From Paracoccaceae bacterium (GTDB lineage Bacteria; Pseudomonadota; Alphaproteobacteria; Rhodobacterales; Rhodobacteraceae): DNA of 64,000 bases. The notes beneath the pieces are model-generated. The model was not told the origin of the DNA, ran no database searches, and saw only the letters and a list, made by a program, of their open reading frames with translations. The position numbers were made by a program, and so were the translations under genes. Position 1 is the first letter of the stretch, and every line of letters starts with the position of its first letter. The stretch is from the NCBI GenBank assembly GCA_027013095.1, contig JALUYI010000023.1, forward strand, positions 62,001-126,000. Reading direction: 5' to 3'. Below are positions 1-8,968 of the stretch, piece by piece.

Positions 1-894
1 CAGGTAGGTTCGATTGCCATGCAATACGCCCGGTCGCCCACCGGTCAGGCTGGCGCAATGCTGCATCTTCATGTTTACGCCCTTGCCGCCTGCCTCGACG
101 CCGATAATCTGCACGTCTTTGTCATCCAGAAACGGGTAAAACAGTCCCATTGCGTTTGAGCCGCCTCCAATCGCTGCAACCAGAGTATCCGGAAGGCGCC
201 CCTCGCGTTCCATGATCTGGGTACGCACCTCCTTGCCGATGATCGACTGAAAATCCCGCACCATCGCCGGATAGGGGTGCGGCCCGGCGACGGTGCCAAT
301 GCAATAAAAGGTGTTTTCGACATTTGTCACCCAGTCGCGCAAGGCATCGTTCATGGCGTCCTTCAGCGTGCCGCGGCCGCTGGTTACAGGGACAACCTCG
401 GCCCCTAGAAGGCGCATGCGAAAGACATTCGGCGCCTGCCGTTCGACGTCATGGGCCCCCATGTAAACCACGCATTGCAACCCGAACCGCGCGCAGACCG
501 TGGCCGTGGCCACACCGTGCTGCCCGGCACCGGTCTCGGCGATGATCCGGGTCTTGCCCATGCGCCGCGCGAGCAGGATTTGCCCCAGCACGTTGTTGAT
601 CTTGTGGGCGCCGGTGTGATTTAACTCGTCGCGCTTGAGGTAAATCCGGGCGCCGCCAAAGCGCTCGGTCATGCGTTCGGCGAAATAGAGCGGGCTGGGG
701 CGTCCAACGTAATGTTTCCACAGATCGTCCATCTCGGCCCAAAAGGCGGGGTCCGTCTTGGCGTGTTCATATTCGGCCTCGAGCGACAGAATCAGCGGCA
801 TCAGGGTTTCAGAGACAAAACGCCCGCCGTAATTTCCAAAACGTCCGCGCTCATCCGGGCCGGACATGAATGAATTGAAAAGCTCGTTTGGCAT
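1..894 (-). CDS. trpB: tryptophan synthase beta chain, C-terminus cut by window edge
   Basis: Catalyses the PLP-dependent condensation of indole with serine to tryptophan, as the beta subunit of the alpha2beta2 complex in the cytoplasm. The first 298 codons are present. The N-terminus reads [17 protein letters not shown], then the PLP-lysine motif HTGAHKINN (Lys98), the [10 protein letters not shown] substrate loop and the phosphate-binding GGGSNAMG near residue 243. The usual length is about 400 residues, so roughly the last 100 lie beyond the left edge. The ATG at 894 is 3 bp after the trpF stop, so the two are cotranscribed in the order trpF-trpB; trpA would be expected next, outside the window. 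No defect is seen. Confidence 0.97.
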   Translation of the reverse strand, partial: MPNELFNSFMSGPDERGRFGNYGGRFVSETLMPLILSLEAEYEHAKTDPAFWAEMDDLWKHYVGRPSPLYFAERMTERFGGARIYLKRDELNHTGAHKINNVLGQILLARRMGKTRIIAETGAGQHGVATATVCARFGLQCVVYMGAHDVERQAPNVFRMRLLGAEVVPVTSGRGTLKDAMNDALRDWVTNVENTFYCIGTVAGPHPYPAMVRDFQSIIGKEVRTQIMEREGRLPDTLVAAIGGGSNAMGLFYPFLDDKDVQIIGVEAGGKGVNMKMQHCASLTGGRPGVLHGNRTYL

Positions 895-897
895 CTT

Positions 898-1539
898 TCA
901 AACTCCGTTTGCGGCCTTTAGAAAGGCCACGATCCTGTCATCGCCCTTGACTCCCGGCGCAACCTCGACCCCCGAGGAGACATCCACTTGCCCTGCCCCG
1001 GTCAGGCGCACCGCCTCGGCGACATTCTCAGGCGTCAGGCCACCAGCCAGCATCCACGGCACCGCCCAGCGCCGATTTGCAACGAGACGCCAGTCAAAGG
1101 CAAGGCCATTTCCACCGGGCAGCGTCGCTGTCTTAGGCGGCTTTGCATCCACAAGCAACTGGTCCGCGACCTCGGTGTAATCCTGCAGCATCGCGAGATC
1201 GCCCTCATCGCGCACACCCACGGCCTTCATCACCGGCAGGCCGTAGCGGTCGCGGATTTCGGCGACCCGCGCCGGTGTCTCGTGCCCATGCAGTTGCAGC
1301 ATGTCAATCGGCAGCCCTTGCAGCAGGCGATCCAGCGTTTGCGTTGTGGCATTGACGCTCAACGCCACCTTGCAGACCCCTTCGGGAACCGCCAGCATCA
1401 GATCGCGGGCCCGTGCAAGGGTCAGATGGCGGGGGGATTTGTCAAAGAACACGAACCCCATATAGCGTGCGCCATGTCGCGCCGCGATGTCGATGTGGCG
1501 TGCCTCGGTCAGGCCGCAGATTTTTACCCGCATGGTCAT
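898..1539 (-). CDS. trpF: phosphoribosylanthranilate isomerase
   Basis: Converts N-(5-phosphoribosyl)anthranilate to the carboxyphenylamino-deoxyribulose phosphate in tryptophan synthesis. The 213-residue TIM barrel has the usual length. The general base Cys8 sits in VKICGLT, and the general acid is Asp131 in LLVDAKPP. The phosphate-binding strands [12 protein letters not shown] and VDVSSGVE are near the C-terminus. It lies 3 bp upstream of trpB. Two in-frame ATGs (1539 and 1533) are both possible; an AAGG lies 8 nt before the second, so MRVKICG could be the true start. Confidence 0.95.
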   Translation of the reverse strand: MTMRVKICGLTEARHIDIAARHGARYMGFVFFDKSPRHLTLARARDLMLAVPEGVCKVALSVNATTQTLDRLLQGLPIDMLQLHGHETPARVAEIRDRYGLPVMKAVGVRDEGDLAMLQDYTEVADQLLVDAKPPKTATLPGGNGLAFDWRLVANRRWAVPWMLAGGLTPENVAEAVRLTGAGQVDVSSGVEVAPGVKGDDRIVAFLKAANGV

Positions 1540-1557
1540 GGCCTTGTCCGGATATAT

Positions 1558-1899
1558 TCAGTCCAGCAGCGCAAGTACGTCGTCCTTGCCCTCGCCAGTC
1601 TTGTCGCGCAGACCCTTGACCTCGCGCTCGAGCCGGGATTTCTCGCGCCGGTGACGCGCGGCGTCGGCGCGATGTTTGTATTCACGAAAATACTCCCACA
1701 CAAAGCCGATCAACAGCCCGGCCAGCACGCTGCCGAGGATGACAAGGAAAAGCGGCACCGTATAACTGTTGGGGATGGGCAGAAAGGGCGAAAATTCGGA
1801 CGGCACGATCTGGATCATCACCAGCCCGCGGTTGGCCAGTGCGACAACGATCAGGCCGATCCCGACCGCCGCCAGAAACAGATATTTGAGATAGCGCAT
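1558..1899 (-). CDS. LapA-domain (DUF1049) inner-membrane protein
   Basis: A 113-residue membrane protein with two hydrophobic helices (about residues 4-22 and 46-68) separated by a short periplasmic-type loop rich in Pro and Phe. A basic, probably helical cytoplasmic tail (EYKHRADAARHRREKSRLER) follows. This architecture is that of the LapA (lipopolysaccharide assembly protein A) family, whose E. coli members act with LapB on LPS synthesis control. No lapB is adjacent here, so the LPS role is inferred from family only. It sits between ihfB and trpF on the same strand and is probably cotranscribed; in this order a LapA-like gene is often found beside ihfB. Confidence 0.8.
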   Translation of the reverse strand: MRYLKYLFLAAVGIGLIVVALANRGLVMIQIVPSEFSPFLPIPNSYTVPLFLVILGSVLAGLLIGFVWEYFREYKHRADAARHRREKSRLEREVKGLRDKTGEGKDDVLALLD

Positions 1900-1923
1900 G
1901 GCGACCTTTCCGATCTGCGGGGA

Positions 1924-2205
1924 TCAGCCGCCGTTCAGCCGGTCCCGCAACAATTTTCCGGTCTTGAAGAACGGCACATGCTTTTCCTCGACCGCGACGG
2001 ATTCGCCGGTGCGGGGATTGCGCCCTGTTCTGGCATCTCTTTTCTTGACGGAAAAGGCGCCAAAGCCGCGCAGCTCGACCCGGTTTCCATCGGCCATCGC
2101 CTGCGTGATACTGTCAAAAATGGTGCTGACGATCCGTTCCACGTCGCGTTGGTAGAGATGCGGATTTTCGTCGGCAATTTTTTGAACCAGTTCTGAACGT
2201 ATCAT
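1924..2205 (-). CDS. ihfB: integration host factor beta subunit
   Basis: A 93-residue DNA-bending protein that forms a heterodimer with IhfA and acts in recombination, replication and transcription. It begins [17 protein letters not shown] and carries the flexible-arm signature [23 protein letters not shown] of the HU/IHF family, with the conserved Pro in the intercalating arm tip. The start is supported by GGGGAGGG 8 nt upstream of the ATG. It is preceded by a 342-bp gap after rpsA, so it probably has its own promoter. The choice of IHF-beta over HU rests on the ENPHL N-terminus and the rpsA-ihfB synteny typical of Proteobacteria. Confidence 0.95.
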   Translation of the reverse strand: MIRSELVQKIADENPHLYQRDVERIVSTIFDSITQAMADGNRVELRGFGAFSVKKRDARTGRNPRTGESVAVEEKHVPFFKTGKLLRDRLNGG

Positions 2206-2492
2206 GCGTTAACCCTCCCCTATGGGTCGCTGTGTCTTTGGCCTTGATTTGAATGACCCTGCCGAGTTTGGCAGAAAAACACGGTTCAGGGAATAGGCTG
2301 ACACCGGCAGGTCGGCAGATTCTTGCCTCTAAGGGTCTGTTTGTTTGTATTTTTTCGCGTTAGGCCCGGCATTTTCCCCGCTCCGGTTTTCAGGCGACCC
2401 AATTTTTCCGGCAGGTGTTTCCTTATTTTCCGTCAAATATATGGTGATTCGGGGAAAATCCGACCGTTAATTCGGCCAACGGGCCGAAACGC
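2206..2492. other. intergenic region between rpsA and ihfB
   Basis: Apart from the rpsA terminator hairpins at its right side, this part of the gap holds no credible ORF, tRNA or known RNA. It is richer in A/T and T-runs than the flanking genes. A small inverted repeat (CTGCC/GGCAG around 2254-2269) has A residues on its plus-strand 3' side and does not look like a terminator. The ihfB promoter should lie here, but no convincing -35/-10 pair is visible. Confidence 0.5.
2471..2488 (-). terminator. second hairpin downstream of rpsA
   Basis: A 7-bp perfect stem (TTCGGCC / GGCCGAA) with a 4-nt loop sits just beyond the main rpsA terminator. On the minus strand it is followed only by TTAACGG, so the U-tract is poor. 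It may serve as a back-up terminator or a 3'-end stabiliser. Confidence 0.35.
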
Positions 2493-2514
2493 AAAAACGG
2501 CCCCAGTGGGGCCG
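2493..2514 (-). terminator. rho-independent terminator of rpsA
   Basis: Read on the minus strand, a 7-bp GC stem (CGGCCCC / GGGGCCG) with the 3-nt loop ACT is followed immediately by five T residues. It starts 34 bp beyond the rpsA stop codon. Confidence 0.8.
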
Positions 2515-2547
2515 CTTTCCATTCTTTTGGTCTGAGATACGGGAGGC

Positions 2548-4233
2548 TCAGTCCTCGTTCTTTCCCTTGAGGGCCGCCCCGAGGATGTCGCCCAGCGACG
2601 CACCGGAGTCCGATGAGCCGTATTGTGCCACCGCTTCCTTTTCCTCGGCGATTTCGCGAGCCTTGATCGACAGGCCCAGACGACGTGACCCCTTGTCGAT
2701 ATTGGTCACACGCGCATCGACGTGATCGCCCACGGAGAACCGCTCGGGCCGCTGCTCGGCACGGTCGCGGCTGAGGTCCGAGCGACGGATGAAGGACTTC
2801 ATGCCGTCATACTCGACCTCGATCCCGCCGTCCTCGATCTTGGTCACCGTGACGGTCACCACCGCACCCCGCTTGACGCCTGCGGTTGCCTCGACAAAGG
2901 GATCACCGTCAAGCGCCTTGATCGACAGTGAGATCCGCTCTTTTTCGGTATCGACATCGGTCACCACTGCGCGCACCATGTCGCCCTTGCGGTAATCCTC
3001 CATCGCTTCTTCGCCCGAGCGGTTCCAGTCCAGATCGCTGAGGTGAACCATGCCGTCGATATCGCCCTCCAGCCCGATAAACAGACCGAATTCGGTGATA
3101 TTTTTGACCTCGCCCTCGACCTCGGTCCCCGCCGGGAAAGCTTTTTTGAAGTTCTCCCACGGGTTGCCCTGCGTTTGCTTCAGGCCAAGGCTGATGCGCC
3201 GCTTGGTCGTGTCGATATCCAGCACCATGACCTCCACTTCCTGGCTGGTCGAAACGATCTTGCCGGGGTGGATATTTTTCTTGGTCCAGGACATTTCCGA
3301 AACGTGGACCAGACCTTCGACACCCGGTTCCAACTCGACGAATGCGCCGTAATCGGTGATGTTGGTCACGCGGCCCGTGTGGACCGAACCCAGCGGATAT
3401 TTCCCCTCGACCAAAGTCCAGGGATCGTCCTGAAGCTGTTTCATCCCCAGACTGATGCGGTGGGTTTCCTTGTTGATCTTGACGATCTGGACCTTGATGG
3501 TTTCACCGATCGTCAGGATTTCCGACGGGTGGTTGACGCGACGCCAGGCCATGTCGGTAACGTGCAACAGCCCGTCAACGCCGCCCAGATCCACAAACGC
3601 ACCGTATTCGGTGATGTTCTTGACCACCCCGTCCACAACGTCGCCTTCGTTCAGCTTGCCAACGATTTCGGCGCGCTGCTCGGCACGGCTTTCTTCCAGA
3701 ATGGCGCGGCGGGAAACGACGATGTTGCCGCGGCGGCGGTCCATTTTCAAGATCTGGAACGGTTGCACCAGACCCATCAGGGGGCCTGCGTCACGCACGG
3801 GGCGAACGTCGACCTGCGAGCCCGGCAGGAACGCGACCGCACCGCCCAGATCGACGGTAAAGCCGCCCTTGACGCGGCCAAAGATGGCGCCTTCGACGCG
3901 ATCCTCTTTTTCGGCCGCTTTTTCCAGACGGTCCCAGGCCTCTTCGCGGCGAGCCTTTTCACGGCTGATGACAGCTTCGCCACGGGCATTCTCGACCCGT
4001 TCCAGATAGACCTCGACGGTATCGCCGACCTCGATTTCAGGCGGCTGGCCGGGGCTTGCAAATTCCTTGAGATCAACACGGCCTTCCATTTTATAGCCGA
4101 TGTCGATAATGGCCTGTCCGGCTTCTATTGCCAGGACTGTGCCTTTGACGACTGAGCCCTCGTCGGGGGTTTCCAGTTCAAAGCTTTCGTTCAGAAGGGC
4201 TTCGAATTCTTCCATCGTTGCAGATGCAGACAT
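2548..4233 (-). CDS. rpsA: 30S ribosomal protein S1
   Basis: Binds mRNA leaders and delivers them to the 30S subunit for initiation. The 561-residue protein has six S1/OB repeats, starting near residues 26, 111, 196, 281, 368 and 455. Repeats 3-5 are the most canonical (NITEYGAFVDLGGVDGLLHV and close relatives); repeats 1, 2 and 6 are divergent, as expected. The C-terminal tail (SSDSGASLGDILGAALKGKNED) is acidic and Ser/Gly-rich, as in other alphaproteobacterial S1 proteins. An AAAGGA lies upstream of the ATG. It follows cmk by 108 bp, the classic cmk-rpsA-ihfB order, and ends at a strong terminator. Confidence 0.98.
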   Translation of the reverse strand: MSASATMEEFEALLNESFELETPDEGSVVKGTVLAIEAGQAIIDIGYKMEGRVDLKEFASPGQPPEIEVGDTVEVYLERVENARGEAVISREKARREEAWDRLEKAAEKEDRVEGAIFGRVKGGFTVDLGGAVAFLPGSQVDVRPVRDAGPLMGLVQPFQILKMDRRRGNIVVSRRAILEESRAEQRAEIVGKLNEGDVVDGVVKNITEYGAFVDLGGVDGLLHVTDMAWRRVNHPSEILTIGETIKVQIVKINKETHRISLGMKQLQDDPWTLVEGKYPLGSVHTGRVTNITDYGAFVELEPGVEGLVHVSEMSWTKKNIHPGKIVSTSQEVEVMVLDIDTTKRRISLGLKQTQGNPWENFKKAFPAGTEVEGEVKNITEFGLFIGLEGDIDGMVHLSDLDWNRSGEEAMEDYRKGDMVRAVVTDVDTEKERISLSIKALDGDPFVEATAGVKRGAVVTVTVTKIEDGGIEVEYDGMKSFIRRSDLSRDRAEQRPERFSVGDHVDARVTNIDKGSRRLGLSIKAREIAEEKEAVAQYGSSDSGASLGDILGAALKGKNED

Positions 4234-4341
4234 GTATATAGCATTCCTTTTCAGTGTTTTGTCGGGCCGTGCGGTTGGGTCCGCAGGTCTTTGGGTTTCA
4301 GGGTCGTGAGGCAGAGCAGAGAAACGACGAAGGGCCGGACA

Positions 4342-4959
4342 TTAGTCCCGACCCCCTGTGATTCTTTTTATATTGGCCACCGCCTCGGCAACAGCCGCGT
4401 CTATAGACAAGTTTGACGTATCAAGCAAGAGCGCATCCTTTGCCAGCTGCATCGGGGCATCGGCGCGCGAGCGGTCGCGGTGATCCCGCGCGATAACATC
4501 GGCCAGAACCTCGGGGTAATCGACCGTCGCACCGGCGCGGCGCAATTCTGCAAGGCGCCTCTTGGCGCGGACCTCGGGGCTGGCGGTGACAAACAATTTG
4601 ACGTCCGCGTCCGGGCAGATCACGGTACCGATATCGCGTCCGTCCAGCACCGCGCCCTCGGGTGAATTGGCAAATGCGCGCTGATAATCCATGAGGGCAG
4701 CGCGCACCTCAGGCAAGGCGGCGACCTCGGAGGCGCGGGCTGCAACCGCGGCGCTGCGCAGATCGGACGCCTCAAAATCGGCTGGCGACAACGCCCGCGC
4801 CGCCAGAACCGGGGACTCGCCGGCAAGACTGCGCTTTGCAACCGCCCGATAGAGCAGGCCGGTGTCAAGATAGCGCAGGCCGAACCGGGTGGCGACAGCA
4901 CGGGCGATCGTACCTTTTCCTGCCGCAGCCGGGCCATCTATGGCAACGACCACTCCCAT
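4342..4959 (-). CDS. cmk: cytidylate kinase
   Basis: Phosphorylates CMP and dCMP with ATP in nucleotide salvage and supply. The 205-residue protein begins [17 protein letters not shown], which contains the P-loop (GPAAAGKGT). The NMP-binding [11 protein letters not shown], the [18 protein letters not shown] strand and the lid residues [12 protein letters not shown] follow. The longer open frame upstream is in the coding space of the neighbouring membrane-protein gene and is not used. The ATG overlaps the stop of that gene (TGATG), so translation is probably coupled. The order aroA-membrane protein-cmk-rpsA is conserved in related bacteria. Confidence 0.95.
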   Translation of the reverse strand: MGVVVAIDGPAAAGKGTIARAVATRFGLRYLDTGLLYRAVAKRSLAGESPVLAARALSPADFEASDLRSAAVAARASEVAALPEVRAALMDYQRAFANSPEGAVLDGRDIGTVICPDADVKLFVTASPEVRAKRRLAELRRAGATVDYPEVLADVIARDHRDRSRADAPMQLAKDALLLDTSNLSIDAAVAEAVANIKRITGGRD

Positions 4960-5480
4960 CAGGTGAAAAAACGCCGACGCAGCAGGCGCACAACGCCGAC
5001 CGCTAATAGCAGGATCAGCGTTGCGAAGATCACGAATTTGCTGCGCGTCATGACATTGGCCAACCAGATCACCCCGGGCTGCACATTTTCCGGACCGGCC
5101 TGAAACAGGGCCGAAACCAACAGGTTTTCCACCGCATCGCTGACCCCGTAGGCCAGCGGCAATACGACCGAGACGATCCGCATCGCCCCCGCGCGAGCCC
5201 CGAACAGGGCCTTGATCGCCAAAACGAAAAAGGCACTGAGGGAAATCAGAAACCCGGTATCCACCGGATACCAATAGTCAAGATAGAGCTGCCGCCCCGT
5301 CGAGGTGAGGGCCAGAAAATACGCCTTTACATCAAGGGCGGAATAGCCAAGCGGCCTGAGATCAAACAGGCTGAGGCCCCCGGCGTATTTTGCCAGCGCC
5401 GGCTCAATCCCCAGCATCAGGATCAAGTAGAGCCCGACCATGACCACCGAAACGATCCAGAAAAGGATACGAAATGCCAT
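4959..5480 (-). CDS. conserved four-helix membrane protein, function unknown
   Basis: A 173-residue integral membrane protein with about four hydrophobic helices (near residues 5-27, 75-95, 101-125 and 149-167), ending in an arginine-rich tail (LLRRRFFT). I recognise no enzyme motif. It lies between aroA and cmk with 8 bp on the aroA side, which hold the AGGAG ribosome site, and a 1-nt stop/start overlap on the cmk side. It is therefore expressed with a shikimate and a nucleotide gene. Its retention in this operon suggests a real conserved gene, but no role can be given from sequence. Confidence 0.8.
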   Translation of the reverse strand: MAFRILFWIVSVVMVGLYLILMLGIEPALAKYAGGLSLFDLRPLGYSALDVKAYFLALTSTGRQLYLDYWYPVDTGFLISLSAFFVLAIKALFGARAGAMRIVSVVLPLAYGVSDAVENLLVSALFQAGPENVQPGVIWLANVMTRSKFVIFATLILLLAVGVVRLLRRRFFT

Positions 5481-5488
5481 GTTTTCTC

Positions 5489-6841
5489 CTATCTGTTGTT
5501 GCGTTCAATCGCCGCGCCAAGGCCTGCCATCAGCGTTTCAAAAACCGGAAAGGACGTCGCCACCGGGCCACCGTCATCGACCTTGACCGGCTGCTTTGCG
5601 GCCAGCCCGAGGCACAGGAACGACATGGCAACACGGTGATCAAGATGGGTTGAAACCGTTGCCCCGCCGGGCACCCCCCCCGGTCCCATCCCGTCAACGC
5701 TCAGGCTGGAGGGGTCTTCATCGACGCCAACCCCGCAGGCCGCAAGGCCACGCGCCATGGCGTCGATCCGATCGCTTTCTTTCACCCGCAATTCGCCAAT
5801 TCCGCGCATCAGCGTTTGCCCTGTGGCATTGGCGGCGACAACGGCAAGAATCGGATATTCGTCAATCATCGAGGCGGCGCGCTCGGGGGGAACCGCGATC
5901 CCCTTCATGTCCGGGGAATACCGTGCGTGTAGATCAGCAACCGGCTCGCCCCCCGCTTCGCGCATGTTTTCAAAACCCAGATCCGCCCCCATTTCCTGCA
6001 ACGTCAGGAATAACCCGGCTCGGGTCGGGTTAAGGCCGATATTGGGAACAACGATATCCGAGCCTTCGACGATCAGTGCCGCGCAAACCGGAAAGGCGGC
6101 CGAGCTGGGATCTCGCGGGACGACAAGGTCCTGACCAATCAACTCGGGCTGGCCGGTCAGCGTGATAATCCGGCCTGCGTCGGTCGTTTCAGTGATAATC
6201 TCGGCGCCAAAACCAGCCAGCATCCGCTCGGTATGATCGCGCGTCGGTTTTTCCTCGATCACAACCGTTTGTCCGCGGGCATTGAGGCCGGCCAGCAGCA
6301 CCGCCGACTTGACCTGAGCCGAGGCCATCGGCGTGCGGTAACGCACCGGCACCGCCTCACGCGCCCCGACCAACGTCAGGGGCAGACGTCCGCCGGCGCG
6401 CCCATAGGCCTGCGCCCCGAACAGGGCCAGAGGATCGGTGACACGTCCCATCGGGCGCGACCTGAGGCTGGCATCACCGGTAAATGTGGCACTGATCGGA
6501 GTGCTGGCCATCGCCCCCATGATCAAGCGCACGCCGGTGCCCGCGTTGCCGCAGTCGATGACATTTTCGGGTTCGGCAAAGCCGCCAACGCCGACGCCGT
6601 GAACGCGCCATTCTCCGTCGCCAAGCCGGATCACCTCGGCGCCAAACGCTGTCATTGCCCGCGCCGTATCCAGCACGTCCTGCCCTTCGAGCAGGCCGCT
6701 GACATGCGTCTCACCGACGCTAAGCGCCCCCAGAATCAAGGCCCGGTGGGATATGGACTTATCCCCCGGCACCTCGGCGATTCCCCGCAATGGGCCGGAT
6801 TTTCGCGTCGTCATCGGGATCGGGGTGCCGTGAGCTGCCAT
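5489..6841 (-). CDS. aroA: 3-phosphoshikimate 1-carboxyvinyltransferase (EPSP synthase), class II type
   Basis: Transfers enolpyruvyl from PEP to shikimate-3-phosphate in aromatic amino acid synthesis. The 450-residue protein carries the N-terminal [58 protein letters not shown] and LDHRVAMSF. These are the marks of class II EPSP synthases (the CP4-like group). The residue that is Ala in the CP4 enzyme is Gly101 here (GNAGTG). The start at 6841 ([10 protein letters not shown]) has GAGG upstream; a later ATG (MTTRKSG) is possible. The open frame continues further upstream without support. It leads the cmk-rpsA transcription unit. Confidence 0.96.
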   Translation of the reverse strand: MAAHGTPIPMTTRKSGPLRGIAEVPGDKSISHRALILGALSVGETHVSGLLEGQDVLDTARAMTAFGAEVIRLGDGEWRVHGVGVGGFAEPENVIDCGNAGTGVRLIMGAMASTPISATFTGDASLRSRPMGRVTDPLALFGAQAYGRAGGRLPLTLVGAREAVPVRYRTPMASAQVKSAVLLAGLNARGQTVVIEEKPTRDHTERMLAGFGAEIITETTDAGRIITLTGQPELIGQDLVVPRDPSSAAFPVCAALIVEGSDIVVPNIGLNPTRAGLFLTLQEMGADLGFENMREAGGEPVADLHARYSPDMKGIAVPPERAASMIDEYPILAVVAANATGQTLMRGIGELRVKESDRIDAMARGLAACGVGVDEDPSSLSVDGMGPGGVPGGATVSTHLDHRVAMSFLCLGLAAKQPVKVDDGGPVATSFPVFETLMAGLGAAIERNNR

Positions 6842-6960
6842 GTTTGCCTCATCCTGAGTTTTCCAGCGCGTGATAACGCAGCTGGTCCGGCGGGTCCATC
6901 GAATGCTGTTTTTCTTTGTACAAATTCGTGGCCGTGGGCTCTGCAGACAGGGTCTGCGCC

Positions 6961-7680
6961 CTAAACCCTGCGAAAGGTCAGATAGCACGGGCGCCGTCCT
7001 TCGCGCAGGGCTTTTTGTTCATATCGGGTCGGGCTCCAGTCCGCCCAAGGCTCGCGCCAGTCGCCGGGGCCTTCAGCGCACCACTTAAAATCCGGATGCC
7101 GACCAAATTCCAGCAACGTCTGGCGAACATAGTCGTCGATATCCGTGGCCACACGCAGAACTGCGCCCGGGGCCATCGCCCCGGCCAGCGGGTCCAGAAA
7201 CTCGGGATTGACAAAGCGCCGCCGGTGATGCCGCGCCTTGGGCCAGGGATCGGGATAGAGGAGGAACGCGCGCGCAATCGAGCCCTGCGGCAATACATCA
7301 AACAGGTCGCGCACGTCGCCGGGGTGTATGGCGAGATTGCCAACTCCCGCCGCACGAATTTTCCCAAGCAGCATAGCCACCCCGTTTATGAACGGCTCAC
7401 ACCCGATCAGGCCCACATCGGGGTTCAGCGCTGCTTGGTGAACCATATGCTCGCCGCCGCCAAAACCGATCTCAAGCCAGATTTCCCGCGCGTTGTCAAA
7501 CAGGGCCTGCGGGTCGATCTTGGTTCGCGCGGGGTTCTCGGCCCAACTGACATTGGGAACGGCCAGCCGGGCCAGATCCGAGCGCAGATAGTTGCGCTGA
7601 CTGTCCCGCAGGGTCTTGCCGTAGCGCCGCCCGTAAAAGTTTCGCCACGGGGCCCCGTTGGGGGCGGTTTTCTGTGTCAT
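6961..7680 (-). CDS. trmB: tRNA (guanine-N7-)-methyltransferase
   Basis: Makes m7G46 in tRNA variable loops using S-adenosylmethionine. The 239-residue protein has the SAM-binding [10 protein letters not shown], the family signature [15 protein letters not shown] and a basic N-terminus ([10 protein letters not shown]). It lies 28 bp downstream of metK on the same strand, so a SAM-consuming enzyme shares a transcript with the SAM-producing one and with the riboswitch ahead of it. A 6-bp hairpin (GCAGAC/GTCTGC, 6943-6957) follows the stop codon, but it has no U-tract. Confidence 0.95.
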   Translation of the reverse strand: MTQKTAPNGAPWRNFYGRRYGKTLRDSQRNYLRSDLARLAVPNVSWAENPARTKIDPQALFDNAREIWLEIGFGGGEHMVHQAALNPDVGLIGCEPFINGVAMLLGKIRAAGVGNLAIHPGDVRDLFDVLPQGSIARAFLLYPDPWPKARHHRRRFVNPEFLDPLAGAMAPGAVLRVATDIDDYVRQTLLEFGRHPDFKWCAEGPGDWREPWADWSPTRYEQKALREGRRPCYLTFRRV

Positions 7681-7708
7681 GCCACTGTCGCCTGCGCGAA
7701 TTGCCGCC

Positions 7709-8875
7709 TCAAACCGCCGATTTCAGCGCGTCGACAAGGTCGAGCCGCTCCCAGCTGAAACCGCCGTCGTCTTCAGGGGCGCGGCCGAAATGGCCATAGG
7801 CCGCGGTCCGCTGAAAGATTGGCCGGTTCAGGCCCAGATGCTCGCGGATACCGCGCGGGGTCAGGTCCATCACCTCGGCCACCGCCTTTTCGATCTCGGT
7901 TTCGGGCAACGTCCCGGTGCCGTGGGTATCGACGTAAATCGATAGCGGCTTGGCCACACCGATCGCATAGGCCAGTTGCAGCGTGCAGCGATAGGCCATG
8001 CCGGCGGCGACGACATTCTTGGCCAGATAGCGCGCTGCATAGGCGGCCGAGCGGTCAACCTTGGTCGGGTCCTTGCCGGAAAACGCCCCGCCGCCGTGCG
8101 GGGCTGCGCCACCGTAGGTGTCCACGATGATCTTGCGTCCGGTCAGCCCGGCATCGCCATCAGGCCCCCCGATAACGAATTTTCCGGTTGGGTTCACATG
8201 CCATTCGGTGCCACCGTTGATCCAGCCATCCGGCAGGATCTCGCGGATATAGGGGGACACCAGCTCACGCACGTCATCGGAGGTCATGCTGTCGTCAAGA
8301 TGCTGGGTGGAAAGCACGATTGACGTCGCTTCGACCGGCTTGCCATCCTCATAGCGCAAGGTCAGTTGAGATTTTGCATCCGGTCCCAGCCGCGGTTCGG
8401 TCCCGTCCTTGCGCACTTCGGCCAGTCGTTTCAGAATGGCGTGGGAATAATGGATCGGCGCGGGCATCAGCTCGGGCGTTTCCTGCACCGCATAGCCAAA
8501 CATGATCCCTTGATCGCCGGCGCCCTCGTCCTTGTTGTCCGCAGCGTCCACCCCTTGGGCAATATCCGCGGACTGTCCGTGCAGATAGTTGTGGACCTGC
8601 ATCTTCTGCCAATGAAAGCCGTCCTGCTCATAGCCGATGTCATGCACGCAATCGCGCACGATCTGCTCGACATTGTCGATAACGGATTGCGGGCCGCGAA
8701 CCTCGCCGCCGACCACAACGCGATCAGTGGTGGCAAAAGTTTCACATGCGACCCGGGAATACGGGTCCTCGCGTAGAAATGCATCAAGAATACCGTCGGA
8801 GATCCGGTCACAGACCTTGTCGGGGTGGCCCTCGGAAACGGATTCCGAAGTGAAAAGATAATTTTGTCGGGACAT
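7709..8875 (-). CDS. metK: S-adenosylmethionine synthase
   Basis: Makes S-adenosylmethionine from methionine and ATP. The protein has 388 residues and begins [21 protein letters not shown]. Signature motifs include [33 protein letters not shown] and [19 protein letters not shown]. Start choice: an upstream TTG at 8887 is also open, but it falls inside the ribosome site. The ATG at 8875 follows GGAG by 7 nt, and that GGAG is the element masked by the riboswitch. It is followed by trmB. Confidence 0.98.
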   Translation of the reverse strand: MSRQNYLFTSESVSEGHPDKVCDRISDGILDAFLREDPYSRVACETFATTDRVVVGGEVRGPQSVIDNVEQIVRDCVHDIGYEQDGFHWQKMQVHNYLHGQSADIAQGVDAADNKDEGAGDQGIMFGYAVQETPELMPAPIHYSHAILKRLAEVRKDGTEPRLGPDAKSQLTLRYEDGKPVEATSIVLSTQHLDDSMTSDDVRELVSPYIREILPDGWINGGTEWHVNPTGKFVIGGPDGDAGLTGRKIIVDTYGGAAPHGGGAFSGKDPTKVDRSAAYAARYLAKNVVAAGMAYRCTLQLAYAIGVAKPLSIYVDTHGTGTLPETEIEKAVAEVMDLTPRGIREHLGLNRPIFQRTAAYGHFGRAPEDDGGFSWERLDLVDALKSAV

Positions 8876-8880
8876 GTCGT

Positions 8881-8928
8881 GCTCCAATACGAATGATGAC
8901 CTGCCACGTCAGGAAGCCGTTGTGGCAG
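8881..8928 (-). promoter_or_regulatory. SAM/SAH riboswitch in the metK leader
   Basis: On the minus strand the 89-bp lnt-metK gap contains a 7-bp stem (CTGCCAC at 8928-8922 pairing with GTGGCAG at 8907-8901). It encloses ACAACGGCTTCCTGACGT, and a 3' segment ATTGGAGCA holds the metK ribosome site (GGAG, 8885-8882). The loop CTTCC can pair with GGAG to form the pseudoknot. This matches the SAM/SAH riboswitch as I remember it (core CACAACGGCTTCCTGRCG, then ATTGGAGCA), described from Rhodobacterales metK leaders. Ligand binding hides the ribosome site and lowers metK translation. Confidence 0.9.
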
Positions 8929-8939
8929 CGGTACCTGCC

Positions 8940-8968
8940 TGCCTAAGGGGCGGATTCGCCGGGGTCAA
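8940..8968 (-). promoter_or_regulatory. candidate promoter of metK
   Basis: On the minus strand a TTGACC (8968-8963) overlaps the lnt stop codon and is followed after 17 bp by a weak TAGGCA (8945-8940). This would start transcription near 8933, a few bases before the first riboswitch stem. The -35 element is good and the -10 element poor. Confidence 0.4.

Noticed and set aside
988-2196. 402-codon plus-strand frame across trpF, the LapA-type gene and ihfB
   Set aside because: It runs antisense through three well-supported genes and has no family similarity I recognise.
3043-4155. 370-codon plus-strand frame opposite rpsA
   Set aside because: Mirror of the six S1 repeats; Phe/Asp-rich and His-rich residues come from antisense reading. 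No start signal or domain.
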